Notes under the pieces: generated by a model
What the model was told of the DNA's origin: nothing
The model's input: the letters and a program-made list of their open reading frames with translations, nothing else
The model's database searches: none
Program-made: the position numbers and the translations under genes
Shown: piece after piece, positions 7,406 through 15,486 of the stretch
Numbering within the stretch: position 1 is the first letter of the stretch
Layout: each line of letters opens with the position of its first letter
Source of the DNA: Belnapia mucosa
GTDB taxonomy: Bacteria > Pseudomonadota > Alphaproteobacteria > Acetobacterales > Acetobacteraceae
Length of the DNA stretch: 64,000 nucleotides
Assembly (NCBI RefSeq): GCF_016775475.1
Contig: NZ_JAEUXJ010000004.1
Span: 1 to 64,000 of the forward strand
Direction: 5' to 3'

Positions 7406-8680
7406 TCAGCGCTGGGCGAAGCCGGTCGCCGGGGTGCTGCGCGCCGCGCGCAGGCGTTCGAGGCGGCTGTCGGTCGCGGCCAGTTCGCGGTCGATCGCCG
7501 CATAGAAGCGCTGCCCGAACTCCGCCATCTCCGCCGGCAGCGCCCGCCGCTCCTCGCGCAGCCGGTGCAGCCGGGCGGCATACCAGCGCAGATTCGGCTC
7601 CAGCGCATGCTCGCGCGGCGTCGCCAGGATGCGCTCCAGCCAGCCGCGATAGGGGCCGAGGGTCGGCTCGTCGTAGAAGACCAACTTGAGCTCGGTCTCA
7701 TAGACCTCGTTCGGCGCCCAGGCCGGGGCCGAGAGGGCGATGGCTCCAGGGCGGACCGGCAGCGTCCCGAAATCGAGGACGGAGCGGCGGGCGGCGGCAT
7801 CGCGGAAGGCGGCTTCCGGGTCCAGCAGGCCGGGGTCGTTGCCGCGGCGCATGAGGTTGACGAACTCGTTCTTCGGCACCGGGAAGTCGAGGATCGCCAG
7901 CGGCAGCGGCATGTTGGTCGGCCAGCGCTGCCAGAAGCCGGCGGCGGCGAGGGCGTTGTGCGCCAGGTGGATGCAGTTGTCCTGGAACAGCGACCAGCGG
8001 AAGTCCCGCTTGCCGCTGCGGTAGGGCGCGTTCTCGGCGTTCAGGAAGCCGATCATCGCCAGCATCTGCGGCCGCGTCACCGGCACCCGCGCGCAGTAGC
8101 GGCCGCGGCCGAGGCCGACGGCATAGTCGGTGGCGATGGAGATCTCGTATTTCGCCTCCTCCGGTGGGAGGCCGGGCGGGGCCTCGTCGAAGGCCTCCCG
8201 GTGGAAGGCGACGCCGTCATAGAGGCCGAGGCGGCGGGCCTCCGCCTGCACTTCCGCATAGCGGGCGCGGGTCAGGGTCTCGCCAGGGCGGAGATTGCCC
8301 TCGAAGAAGAAGTCGCGGCCGGGGATCGCCACCCATTTGGCGTTGCGGAAATGCGCATTCATCGACAGGCCGACGCCCCCCTCCGGCCCGGCGCCCGGCG
8401 CGTCGCAGGGGATGAGCGTGCCGTCCGGGCCGCGGCAGGCGCCGTTGAGGTAGAGCACGGCATGGCCGCCGATCTCGCCCCGGATCTCGGCGCCGAAGCC
8501 GGGGTGTTTCTTGATCTGCGACAGGGCGCAGAATTCCGCATACCAGGGGAAGGCGGCGGCATAGCCGGCCTCCGGATCGGCCATGCCGGGACGGCTGAAA
8601 TCCACCACGCTGCAGCCGGCCAGTGCGAGCGCGGCCAGGGCGGCGAAAAGGCGCCGCAGCCATCCGGTCATCCGATCCAT
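7406..8680 (-). CDS. Predicted lipoprotein with NC...H motif, function unknown
   Basis: A 424-residue protein with a clear lipoprotein signal: a basic start, a hydrophobic core and the lipobox LALAGC, giving a lipidated Cys about 20 residues in. The middle contains FQDNCIHLAHNAL, a Cys followed three residues later by His and then a second His, resembling the Asn-Cys active-site region of papain-like or DUF4105-like proteins. I do not recognise a named family. The C-terminal 90 residues are charged and helical. GGGGG precedes the ATG at 8680, and a second in-frame ATG lies at 8671. It is adjacent to a DUF2243 membrane gene. Confidence 0.7.
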   Translation of the reverse strand: MDRMTGWLRRLFAALAALALAGCSVVDFSRPGMADPEAGYAAAFPWYAEFCALSQIKKHPGFGAEIRGEIGGHAVLYLNGACRGPDGTLIPCDAPGAGPEGGVGLSMNAHFRNAKWVAIPGRDFFFEGNLRPGETLTRARYAEVQAEARRLGLYDGVAFHREAFDEAPPGLPPEEAKYEISIATDYAVGLGRGRYCARVPVTRPQMLAMIGFLNAENAPYRSGKRDFRWSLFQDNCIHLAHNALAAAGFWQRWPTNMPLPLAILDFPVPKNEFVNLMRRGNDPGLLDPEAAFRDAAARRSVLDFGTLPVRPGAIALSAPAWAPNEVYETELKLVFYDEPTLGPYRGWLERILATPREHALEPNLRWYAARLHRLREERRALPAEMAEFGQRFYAAIDRELAATDSRLERLRAARSTPATGFAQR

Positions 8681-8739
8681 CACCCCCTGGTTGTGGTGAA
8701 TGGAACGCTGGCAACTCGTTCGGGTTGCGGGCCGGATAG

Positions 8740-9453
8740 TTACAGCGGCGTCAGGCACAGGCCAGGCAGGGAGGGCAGCGGCGCCGGGCGGGCGCCCAGC
8801 GCCAGGGCCGCGCGGCGGAAACCGGCCGGGTCGGGGGTGGCGAAGACCCAGACCTCGCCCGCCGGATCGGCGCCGGCGAGGCGGGCGGATTCGGGGAGGT
8901 AGGGCAGCGCCTCGGGCCCCGGCAGGGCGAGGGCGATGAAGGCCGGGCCGCGCGCCGGCAGCGCCGCGCCGATCCCGGCCACCAGCGTCAGCAGAACCAG
9001 CCCACCGGGCGGCAGGCGCGGCCGGTGCCGGTACCAGACCGTGCCCAGCCCGATGGCGGCGAGGCCAAGGGCGAAGAAGGCGAGGTCATAGGGCAGCGGC
9101 GCCGGGACATTCTCGCGGATGCGGTGCAGGCCGAGCGCCCAGTGGTTCACCACCGCATCCAGCACATGCCAGGCGCCGAAGCCGATGGCGAAGGTGGCGG
9201 CGAACCGGCAGCCGGCGGGGCCGGACGGCAGCGGCCAGAGCAGGATGAGGCCGACGGCCAGGATCAGGTAATGCGCCGCGTGGAAGACCCCGTCCCAGGC
9301 CATGTGCCAGCGTTCCAGCGCCAGGGTCTGGCCGGGATACCAGCCGCTCAGCAGATGGTGCCATTGCAGGATCTGGTGCAGCAGGATGCCGTCGAGGAAG
9401 CCGCCCAAGGCGAAGCCGATCAGGCCGCCCGACCAGCCGATACGCCTCAACAT
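8740..9453 (-). CDS. DUF2243 domain-containing membrane protein
   Basis: A 237-residue integral membrane protein. The first about 150 residues match DUF2243, with GFALGGFLDGILLHQILQWHH, the Trp/His-rich WHMAWDGVFHAAHY segment and GFGAWHVLDAVVNHW. The clustered histidines in membrane helices suggest metal or haem binding, but the function is unknown. After about residue 165 the C-terminal tail is a poorly conserved Ala/Pro-rich domain. The start is the ATG at 9453; a longer frame upstream is antisense to the FAH gene and was discarded. It is divergent from the FAH-family gene with a 129-bp gap. Confidence 0.78.
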   Translation of the reverse strand: MLRRIGWSGGLIGFALGGFLDGILLHQILQWHHLLSGWYPGQTLALERWHMAWDGVFHAAHYLILAVGLILLWPLPSGPAGCRFAATFAIGFGAWHVLDAVVNHWALGLHRIRENVPAPLPYDLAFFALGLAAIGLGTVWYRHRPRLPPGGLVLLTLVAGIGAALPARGPAFIALALPGPEALPYLPESARLAGADPAGEVWVFATPDPAGFRRAALALGARPAPLPSLPGLCLTPL

Positions 9454-9582
9454 GTCCCTGTCCTCACCCGCGCCTGTCAGGGCAATGCCGGGGCCCGGCC
9501 AGGGGTTCCGCCCCGTTGCGCGGGTGGGACTTCGCGCCGGCCCCCGTCCGGCTAGACTGGCGGCATCAGGGAGAGGACACGG

Positions 9583-10752
9583 ATGATGCGCCTGGACAAC
9601 ACGGCCTTGCCGCAGGACTGGCCGAATGGGACCTATGCCGCCCGGATCATGACGCCGGAGGGCCCCGCCGCCATCGCCCTGCTGAACGGCGCCGCCTTCG
9701 ACATGACCCCCGCCTTCGGCACGGTCAGCGCTTGGCTGAACGAGGCCGATCCGCTGGCGGCGATCCGCACCCGCGGCGTGCCGGTGCCGCTCGACCTGCC
9801 CGCCGTGCTGGCCAACAGCGCCCATGCGGGGCGGGATGCGGCGAAGCCCTGGCTGCTGGCGCCGGTGGACCTCCAGGCGGTGAAGGCCTGCGGCGTGACC
9901 TATGTCCGGTCCATGCTGGAGCGGGTGATCGAGGAGCGCTGCCGCGGCGATGCCAGCCAGGCCGAGGCGGTGCGGGCCGAGGTGCGGCAGATCATCGGCG
10001 ACGACCTCGCCAATCTCCGGCCCGGCAGCCCGGAGGCGCGGGCGGTGAAGGCGGCGCTGATGGAGAAGGGCTGGTGGAGCCAGTATCTCGAGGTCGGGAT
10101 CGGCCCGGATGCGGAGATCTTCACCAAGTGCCAGCCCCTCGCCTCGGTCGGCGTGGGCGCCAAGATCGGCGTGCATCCCGGCAGCGAGTGGAGCAACCCG
10201 GAGCCGGAGGTGGTGCTGGCGGTCAATGCGCGCGGCACCATCCTCGGCGCCATGCTCGGCAATGACGTGAACCTGCGCGATGTCGAGGGGCGCTCGGCGC
10301 TGCTGCTCGGTCGCGCGAAGGACAACAACGCGGCCTGCGCGCTCGGCCCGCTGCTGCGGCTGTTCGATGGCGGCTTCACGCTGGAGGATGTGCGGCGGAC
10401 GGAGATCGCGCTGACCATCGAGGGCCGGGACGGCTTCCGGCTGGAGGAGAGGGGTGCGGTCGGCTCGATCAGCCGCGACCCGACCGAGGTGGTCGATCAG
10501 CTCATCGGCCCGCATCACCAATATCCGGATGGCGCGGTGCTGTTCCTCGGCACGCCCTTCTCGCCGAGCAAGGATCGCGGCGCGGCGGGCCAGGGCTTCA
10601 CCCATCATCCGGGCGATGTGGTGCGGATCGCCTCGGCACGGCTGGGGGCGCTGGTGAATGAGGTGGACCGGACCGATGCCTGCCCGCCCTGGGTCTTCGG
10701 CACCGGGGCGCTGATGGCCAATCTCGCCCGGCGCGGACTGCCGCGGGCATGA
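9583..10752 (+). CDS. Fumarylacetoacetate hydrolase family protein
   Basis: A 389-residue FAH-superfamily enzyme. The C-terminal catalytic domain holds the acidic metal ligands in NPEPEVVLAVN and NDVNLRDVEGRS, then DNNAACALGP. At about 390 residues with a long N-terminal domain it resembles sugar-acid dehydratases of the 2-keto-3-deoxy-pentonate type (XylX/AraD1-like) more than small hydratases. That assignment is only a suggestion, because no pentose genes are nearby. GAGAGGA precedes the tandem ATG codons at 9583 and 9586. Its stop overlaps the ATG of the next hydrolase, so they form an operon. Confidence 0.85.
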   Translation: MMRLDNTALPQDWPNGTYAARIMTPEGPAAIALLNGAAFDMTPAFGTVSAWLNEADPLAAIRTRGVPVPLDLPAVLANSAHAGRDAAKPWLLAPVDLQAVKACGVTYVRSMLERVIEERCRGDASQAEAVRAEVRQIIGDDLANLRPGSPEARAVKAALMEKGWWSQYLEVGIGPDAEIFTKCQPLASVGVGAKIGVHPGSEWSNPEPEVVLAVNARGTILGAMLGNDVNLRDVEGRSALLLGRAKDNNAACALGPLLRLFDGGFTLEDVRRTEIALTIEGRDGFRLEERGAVGSISRDPTEVVDQLIGPHHQYPDGAVLFLGTPFSPSKDRGAAGQGFTHHPGDVVRIASARLGALVNEVDRTDACPPWVFGTGALMANLARRGLPRA

Positions 10753-11510
10753 GGGAGGAAAGCGGGCGGCTCGACCGCGGCGACGGGGTCGAGCTCGCCT
10801 GGCGGCGGATCGCCGGGCGCGGGCCGGGCCCAGGGGTGGGGATGGTCTTCCTCGGCGGCTTCCGCAGCGACATGACCGGGACCAAGGCGGAGGAGCTCGC
10901 CGCCTTCTGCGCCGCGACGGGGCGAGCCTTCCTCCGCTTCGACTATAGCGGCCATGGCGCCAGCGGCGGCGAATTCGAGGCCGGCAGCATCGGCCGCTGG
11001 GCGGCGGATGCGGAAGCCGTGATCGGGGCGCTGACCGAGGGGCCGCAGGTGCTGGTCGGCTCCTCCATGGGTGGCTGGATCAGCCTGCTGCTGGCGCGCC
11101 GCCAGCCGGAGCGCGTCGCCGCCCTGGTCGGCATCGCCGCTGCGCCGGACTTCACCCTTCGGATCGAGGCGGCGCTGGCGCCCGAGGCGCGGGAGAGCCT
11201 GGAGCGCGAGGGCGTCTGGCACCGGCCGAGCGCCTATGGCGACCCCTATCCCATCACAAGCGGCTTGCTGGAGGATGGGCGGCAGAATCTGGTGCTGGAC
11301 GGGCCGCTGACGCTCGACCTGCCGGTGCGGCTGCTGCAGGGGCAGCAGGACCCGGACGTGCCCTGGGAGACGGCGCTCGACATCGCCGAGGCGATGACGG
11401 GGCAGGATGTGCAGGTGCTGCTGGTGAAGGATGGCGACCACCGGCTGTCGCGGCCGCAGGATCTGCGGCTGCTCCGGCGGGTGGTCGAGGATCTGCTGCC
11501 GGTAGAGTGA
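10749..11510 (+). CDS. Alpha/beta hydrolase
   Basis: A 253-residue serine hydrolase of the alpha/beta fold. The nucleophile elbow is GSSMGG near residue 103, the oxyanion region is FLGGFRSDMTG, the acid is likely in LLQGQQDPDVP, and the catalytic His is in DGDHRLSR. The order and the DYSGHGAS motif resemble ABHD10-like acyl-protein thioesterases. The ATG overlaps the stop of the FAH-family gene (ATGA), suggesting coupled expression and perhaps a shared catabolic role. Confidence 0.85.
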   Translation: MREESGRLDRGDGVELAWRRIAGRGPGPGVGMVFLGGFRSDMTGTKAEELAAFCAATGRAFLRFDYSGHGASGGEFEAGSIGRWAADAEAVIGALTEGPQVLVGSSMGGWISLLLARRQPERVAALVGIAAAPDFTLRIEAALAPEARESLEREGVWHRPSAYGDPYPITSGLLEDGRQNLVLDGPLTLDLPVRLLQGQQDPDVPWETALDIAEAMTGQDVQVLLVKDGDHRLSRPQDLRLLRRVVEDLLPVE

Positions 11511-11523
11511 CCGGCCGGGCGCG

Positions 11524-11550
11524 CTCCGCGGGCGAGGCTTGCCCGCGGAG
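11524..11550. terminator. Hairpin between convergent hydrolase and hmp genes
   Basis: Perfect 10-bp arms CTCCGCGGGC and GCCCGCGGAG surround a 7-base loop between two converging genes. Neither side has a clear run of T, so it may be a bidirectional structure that is only partly intrinsic. Confidence 0.5.
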
Positions 11551-11561
11551 CCGCCGCCTTC

Positions 11562-12776
11562 TCAGGCGGCCAGCAGCTCGTCCGCCGGGCCGAAGAACTC
11601 GTAATGGATCCGCCCCGCCGGGACACCAAGCCCGACCAGCCCGCCGGCGAAGACGCGCAGGAATTCGCGCGGCCCGCAGAGGTAATAGTCCGCCTCCCCG
11701 ACCGGGGTATGGGCGCGCAACCAGTCGAGGGTGATCCGCCCGGCCTGGTCGTAATCCTGCCCCTGCCGGTCCTCCGGGCGCGGGCATTCGTAGAAGGTGG
11801 TCACGGCGATCCGACCGGCCGAGGCGGCGGCCAGGGCGCGGGCCTCGGCCCCCAGCGCATGGGTGGCGCCGGAGAGCGTGCCATGGATGAACTGCACCGG
11901 CGCCGAAGCGCGCATCGCCGCGATCTCCCGCAGCATGCTCATCAATGGGGTCTGGCCGACGCCGCCGCTGAGCAGCACGACCGGCCGCTCCGGCCGGCCT
12001 TCCAGGGCGAATTCGCCGGCGGGTGCCGCGACCTTCAGCCGGGCGCCGGGCTGCACCGCGTCATGCAGCCAGCTGGAGGCGACGCCCATCGGCTCCCGCT
12101 TCACCGTGATGCGGTAATGCGTGTCGCCCGGGGCGGAGGAGATGCTGTAGTTGCGCTTCAGCGGCGGGCGGCCGGGAATCTCCAGCCAGAAGGTCAGATA
12201 CTGGCCGGGCCGGTGCCGCAGCACCGGGCCGCCATCCGACGGCACGAGGATGAAGGAGGTGACGATCTCGCTCTCCTCCGTCCTGGCCTGGACGGTGAAG
12301 TCGCGCCATCCCGTCCAGCCGCCGGGCGACCGGGCATGCTCCTCATAGATCTGCGTCTCGCGCCCGATCAGCAGATCGGCGAGGAACCAATAAGCCTCGC
12401 CCCAGGCGGCCAGGATCTCCGGCGTCGCCGCCTCGCCCAGCACATCGCCGATCGCACCCAGCAGGGCTTCCGCCACGAAGGGGTAGTGCTCGGCCAGGAT
12501 GTTCAGGCCGACATGCTTCTGCGCGATCCGCTCCACCGCCGCGGTGAGCACGCCGAGATTGTCGATGTTCCGCGCATAGGCCAGCACCGCGACAGCCAGC
12601 GCCTTGGGCTGGGACCCGGTCTCCCCGTGATGGGACTGGTTGAAGAGGTCCCGGATCGCCTCGTTCTGGAACATCCGCTCATACATGCGGCGGGTGATGG
12701 CCAGGCCATGGGCTTCAAGGGCGGGGACCGTGGCCTTCACCAGGGCGATGGTCTGCGGGCTGAGCGAACGGGGCAT
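11562..12776 (-). CDS. hmp: Flavohaemoglobin, nitric oxide dioxygenase
   Basis: A 404-residue NO dioxygenase that oxidises nitric oxide to nitrate with NAD(P)H and oxygen in the cytoplasm. Residues 1-140 are a globin with B10 Tyr32 and proximal His88 (QKHVGL). Residues about 150-260 are the FAD domain, with GQYLTFW and the RNYSISSAP flavin motif. The remainder is the NAD domain, with LLSGGVGQTPLMSML and the C-terminal YYLCGPREF. Length and domain order match E. coli Hmp. It is divergent from nsrR, with an NsrR-like operator just upstream of its ATG. Confidence 0.97.
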   Translation of the reverse strand: MPRSLSPQTIALVKATVPALEAHGLAITRRMYERMFQNEAIRDLFNQSHHGETGSQPKALAVAVLAYARNIDNLGVLTAAVERIAQKHVGLNILAEHYPFVAEALLGAIGDVLGEAATPEILAAWGEAYWFLADLLIGRETQIYEEHARSPGGWTGWRDFTVQARTEESEIVTSFILVPSDGGPVLRHRPGQYLTFWLEIPGRPPLKRNYSISSAPGDTHYRITVKREPMGVASSWLHDAVQPGARLKVAAPAGEFALEGRPERPVVLLSGGVGQTPLMSMLREIAAMRASAPVQFIHGTLSGATHALGAEARALAAASAGRIAVTTFYECPRPEDRQGQDYDQAGRITLDWLRAHTPVGEADYYLCGPREFLRVFAGGLVGLGVPAGRIHYEFFGPADELLAA

Positions 12777-12787
12777 GCTGTCCTCAG

Positions 12788-12810
12788 AAGGTGTATATTA
12801 CGCACACCTT
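12788..12810. promoter_or_regulatory. NsrR-like operator upstream of hmp
   Basis: A 23-bp 8-7-8 inverted repeat with arms AAGGTGTA and CACACCTT (7 of 8 positions symmetric). This matches the geometry of known NsrR sites (AAGATGCA-N7-TGCATCTT). It lies 12 bp upstream of the hmp start codon on the minus strand, where it would block transcription. Confidence 0.75.
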
Positions 12811-12826
12811 ATGCGGCCCTGGGCAG

Positions 12827-12849
12827 AAGGTGTAAAGCTGCTATATCTT
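12827..12849. promoter_or_regulatory. Second NsrR-like operator, abutting nsrR
   Basis: A second 8-7-8 element, arms AAGGTGTA and TATATCTT (6 of 8 symmetric), ends 4 bp before the nsrR ATG. Its left arm is identical to that of the first site. It would allow autoregulation and occupies the place of any ribosome site, so nsrR translation may be leaderless or weak. Confidence 0.65.
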
Positions 12850-12853
12850 CTGA

Positions 12854-13348
12854 ATGAGGCTCACGCTCTACACGGACTACGCGCTGCGGACGCTGATCTA
12901 TCTCGGTCTGCGGTCCGACCGGCGCGTCTCCATCCGGGAGGTGGCCGCGGCGCACCGCATCTCCGAGAACCACCTGGTGAAGGTGGTGCACCAGCTCGGC
13001 CGCGGCGGCTTCGTCGAGACCACGCGCGGCAAGGGGGGCGGGCTGCGCCTGGCCCGCGCGCCGGAGACGATCCGCATCGGCGATGTCGTCCGCTTCACCG
13101 AGGAGGACATGGCCCTGGTCGCCTGCTTCGAGGGCGCGGAGGGCAGCGGCTGCGCCCTGGTCAATGCCTGCCGGCTGCAATCGCTGCTGGGGGAGGCGCT
13201 GGGCGCCTTCCTGGCTGTGCTCGACCGCCATACGCTGGCCGACCTTCTGGCCCGGCCGAATCGCGAGGTCATGGCGGAGCGGCTCGGGCTGGGACTGGCG
13301 GGAGCGGAGCCTCAGGAACTGGCAACAGGCGGAGCCGCCACTGCATGA
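12854..13348 (+). CDS. nsrR: Rrf2-family nitric oxide sensor NsrR
   Basis: A 164-residue Rrf2-family repressor. The winged helix starts MRLTLYTDYALRTLIYLG, the standard NsrR/Rrf2 N-terminus. Cys91, Cys100 and Cys106 lie in the iron-sulfur loop with x8 and x5 spacing, compatible with an NO-sensitive Fe-S cluster, though the first gap is longer than in E. coli NsrR. Divergence from hmp and the two operator-like repeats between them support the NsrR assignment over IscR or RirA. Its stop overlaps the ATG of the HPP-CBS gene (ATGA), so the two are co-translated. Confidence 0.92.
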   Translation: MRLTLYTDYALRTLIYLGLRSDRRVSIREVAAAHRISENHLVKVVHQLGRGGFVETTRGKGGGLRLARAPETIRIGDVVRFTEEDMALVACFEGAEGSGCALVNACRLQSLLGEALGAFLAVLDRHTLADLLARPNREVMAERLGLGLAGAEPQELATGGAATA

Positions 13349-14529
13349 GTTTGACTTGGTTGCGTGCCTTCCTGCCGGCCGCGATGAGCGCCAGCAGGAC
13401 CGAAAGGCTGCTCGGCTGCTGCGGTGCCCTGCTCGGCCTGTTGTTCACGGGATTCCTCTGCACCTGGCTGGCAGGTCCAGTGGCGAGCCCGCCGATGCTG
13501 ATCGCGCCGCTTGGCGCCTCCGCGGTGCTGCTCTTCGCCGTGCCGGGCAGCCCGCTGGCGCAGCCCTGGTCGATCATCGGCGGCAATACCGTCTCCGCGC
13601 TGGTCGGGGTGACCTGCGCGCAATGGATCGCGGACCCGCTGCTGGCGGCACCGCTGGCTGCGGCGCTGGCGATCGGCGCCATGTTCGCCCTGCGCTGCCT
13701 GCACCCGCCCGGCGGGGCGATCGCGCTGACCGCGGTGCTCGGCGGGCCGGCGGTGACGGCAGCGAAATACGGCTTCGTCCTCTCGCCGGTCGCGCTGGAT
13801 TCGCTGGTGCTGGCGCTGGCCGCGATTGCCTTCAACAACGCGACCCGCCGCCCCTATCCGCATGCGCAGCAGGTGGTCCGTGGCAATCCGCACGGCACGG
13901 CCGACCGCAACCCGACCCAGCGCCTCGGCGTGCGGCCGGAGGATCTGGATGCCGTCCTGCGCGACTACCAGGCCGTCCTCGATGTCAGCCGCGACGATCT
14001 GGATGACCTCGTGCAGAAGGCGGAGATGCATGCCTATCGGCGGCGCTTCGGGGAGATCACCTGCGCCGGTGTCATGTCGCGCGACGTGGTCGCGGTGCAA
14101 TTCGGCACGCCGCTGGCGGAGGCCTGGGCCTTGCTGCGCCGGCACGACATCCGGGCGCTGCCCGTGCTCGATCCGGCCCGGCGGGTGATCGGCATGGTCT
14201 CGGATGTGGACTTCATGAAGAACCCGGAGCTCGACCATTTCGAGGGGCTCGGGGCGCGCTTCCGGCAATCGATCCGCCGGCTGACGACGGTGCATGCGGA
14301 ACGGCCGGAAGTGGTCGGGCAGATCATGCCGCGCACGATCCGCAGCGTGGCCGAGACCACCCATGTGGCGGAGCTGGTGCCGCTGATGGCGGATGCGGGC
14401 TTCCGCCACGTGCCGGTGGTGGACGGCCAGCGGCGGCTCTCCGGCATCATCTCCCAATCCGACCTGATCGCGGCCCTCTATCGGGGTGGCCTGAACGCGG
14501 AGGAGGTCGAGGAGCGGAAGGCCGCCTAG
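13345..14529 (+). CDS. HPP family membrane protein with C-terminal CBS pair
   Basis: A 394-residue protein. Residues 20-165 form the HPP domain, four hydrophobic helices with the family hallmark CLHPPGGA and APLGASAVLLF. A linker of about 60 residues follows. Two CBS motifs occupy about 235-385 (VMSRDVVAVQFGTPLAEAWALL, then IMPRTIRSVAETTHVAELVPLM), a Bateman module that usually binds adenine nucleotides. HPP proteins include a plastid nitrite transporter. The start overlaps the nsrR stop (ATGA), so the gene probably sits in the NO-stress regulon and may move nitrite or a related species. Confidence 0.88.
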   Translation: MSLTWLRAFLPAAMSASRTERLLGCCGALLGLLFTGFLCTWLAGPVASPPMLIAPLGASAVLLFAVPGSPLAQPWSIIGGNTVSALVGVTCAQWIADPLLAAPLAAALAIGAMFALRCLHPPGGAIALTAVLGGPAVTAAKYGFVLSPVALDSLVLALAAIAFNNATRRPYPHAQQVVRGNPHGTADRNPTQRLGVRPEDLDAVLRDYQAVLDVSRDDLDDLVQKAEMHAYRRRFGEITCAGVMSRDVVAVQFGTPLAEAWALLRRHDIRALPVLDPARRVIGMVSDVDFMKNPELDHFEGLGARFRQSIRRLTTVHAERPEVVGQIMPRTIRSVAETTHVAELVPLMADAGFRHVPVVDGQRRLSGIISQSDLIAALYRGGLNAEEVEERKAA

Positions 14530-14626
14530 ACCATGATCCGCGATCACCGGATCGCAGATCATGGTCTAGTCTTTGTTTGATCGCATGATTCACGCCTCCG
14601 GCCGTTTCGGCCTTCGGCGATCATGC
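14526..14626. repeat. Composite intergenic repeat, copy 1 (between convergent genes)
   Basis: This about 100-bp element fills the gap between the stops of the HPP-CBS gene (+) and the SDR gene (-). Module B is a hairpin with 13-bp perfect arms, CTAGACCATGATC (14526-14538) and GATCATGGTCTAG (14557-14569), enclosing a second small dyad GCGATC...GATCGC. A T-rich stretch TCTTTGTTT follows. Module A is GCATGATTCACGCC (14583-14596), a 16-base insert with its own GGCC hairpin, and TTCGGCGATCATGC (14613-14626). Copy 2 at 16365-16443 has the same modules in the same order relative to the terminated gene. It probably acts as a terminator in both directions. Confidence 0.8.
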
Positions 14627-15486
14627 TAGGCCCCTTCCGCCAGGATCGCCGCCAGCCCCTCGCGGTAGCTCGGATAGCGCCAGGCGATGCCGAGCGCCGC
14701 CTTGGTCCGGGCATTGGCCATGCGGCGGTTCTCTGCCCAGAAGCTGCGGCCCATCGGGGACATGGTCCGCGCCGCCTCCTCATAGGAGACGGCCGGCGGC
14801 GGCGGCAGGCCGAGCAGCCGCGCCGCTTCCTCCACCACCAGGGCGCTCTCGGCCGGTTCGTCATCCACGAGATGCAGAATCCGCACCCCTGGCGGCAGGT
14901 CCTGGCGCAGCGCGGCGCAGACCGCCAGCGCGATGTCGTCGCGGTGGATGCGGCTGAAGGCGTGGCCGGGCTTCACCGTGCGGCGGGCGGTGCCGGCGCG
15001 CAGCTCCTCGATGGCGCTGCGGCCGGGGCCGTAGATCCCACCGGCGCGGAAGATGTCGATGGCGCGCCGGTCGGCCAGTGCTTCCCATTGCCGCTCCGCC
15101 TCCAGCCGGCGGCGCGACCGGTCCTGCCCGGGGCTCGGGGCGTCGGTCTCCTCCACCCAGGCGCCGCCGCGGTCGCCATAGACGCCGGTGGTCGAGACAT
15201 AGCCGATCCAGCGCAGCGCCGGCGCGGCGGCGATCGCCGCGGCATGGGCGGCGAGGACCGGATCGCCCCCCTCCCCCGGTGCGGCGGTGACCAGCAGATG
15301 GGTGGCGGCGGCGATGACGGGGCCGGCCTCGGCGAAGGGGATGCGGCGCGGCGGGTCGGCGCGGGCGGCGTCGCGCACCGTGCCGCTGACCGCGATGCCG
15401 GCCGCTTCGGCGTCTCGCGCCACCGCCTCCCCGCTATAGCCGAGGCCGGCGATCACCAGGGACAGGGGGGGCGCTGTATCCGTCAT
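14626..15486 (-). CDS. SDR/NAD-dependent epimerase-like protein (YeeZ type)
   Basis: A 286-residue Rossmann-fold protein. The dinucleotide loop is VIAGLGYSGEAVARDAE at residues 10-27. YVSTTGVYGDRGGAWVEE carries the serine/tyrosine region of extended SDRs, and FRAGGIYGPGRS follows. This matches the YeeZ-like group of NAD(P)-binding proteins of uncertain substrate. The ATG at 15486 overlaps by two bases the ATG (15485) of the divergent TPR gene. A longer frame back to 16032 is antisense to that gene and was rejected. Confidence 0.82.
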   Translation of the reverse strand: MTDTAPPLSLVIAGLGYSGEAVARDAEAAGIAVSGTVRDAARADPPRRIPFAEAGPVIAAATHLLVTAAPGEGGDPVLAAHAAAIAAAPALRWIGYVSTTGVYGDRGGAWVEETDAPSPGQDRSRRRLEAERQWEALADRRAIDIFRAGGIYGPGRSAIEELRAGTARRTVKPGHAFSRIHRDDIALAVCAALRQDLPPGVRILHLVDDEPAESALVVEEAARLLGLPPPPAVSYEEAARTMSPMGRSFWAENRRMANARTKAALGIAWRYPSYREGLAAILAEGA

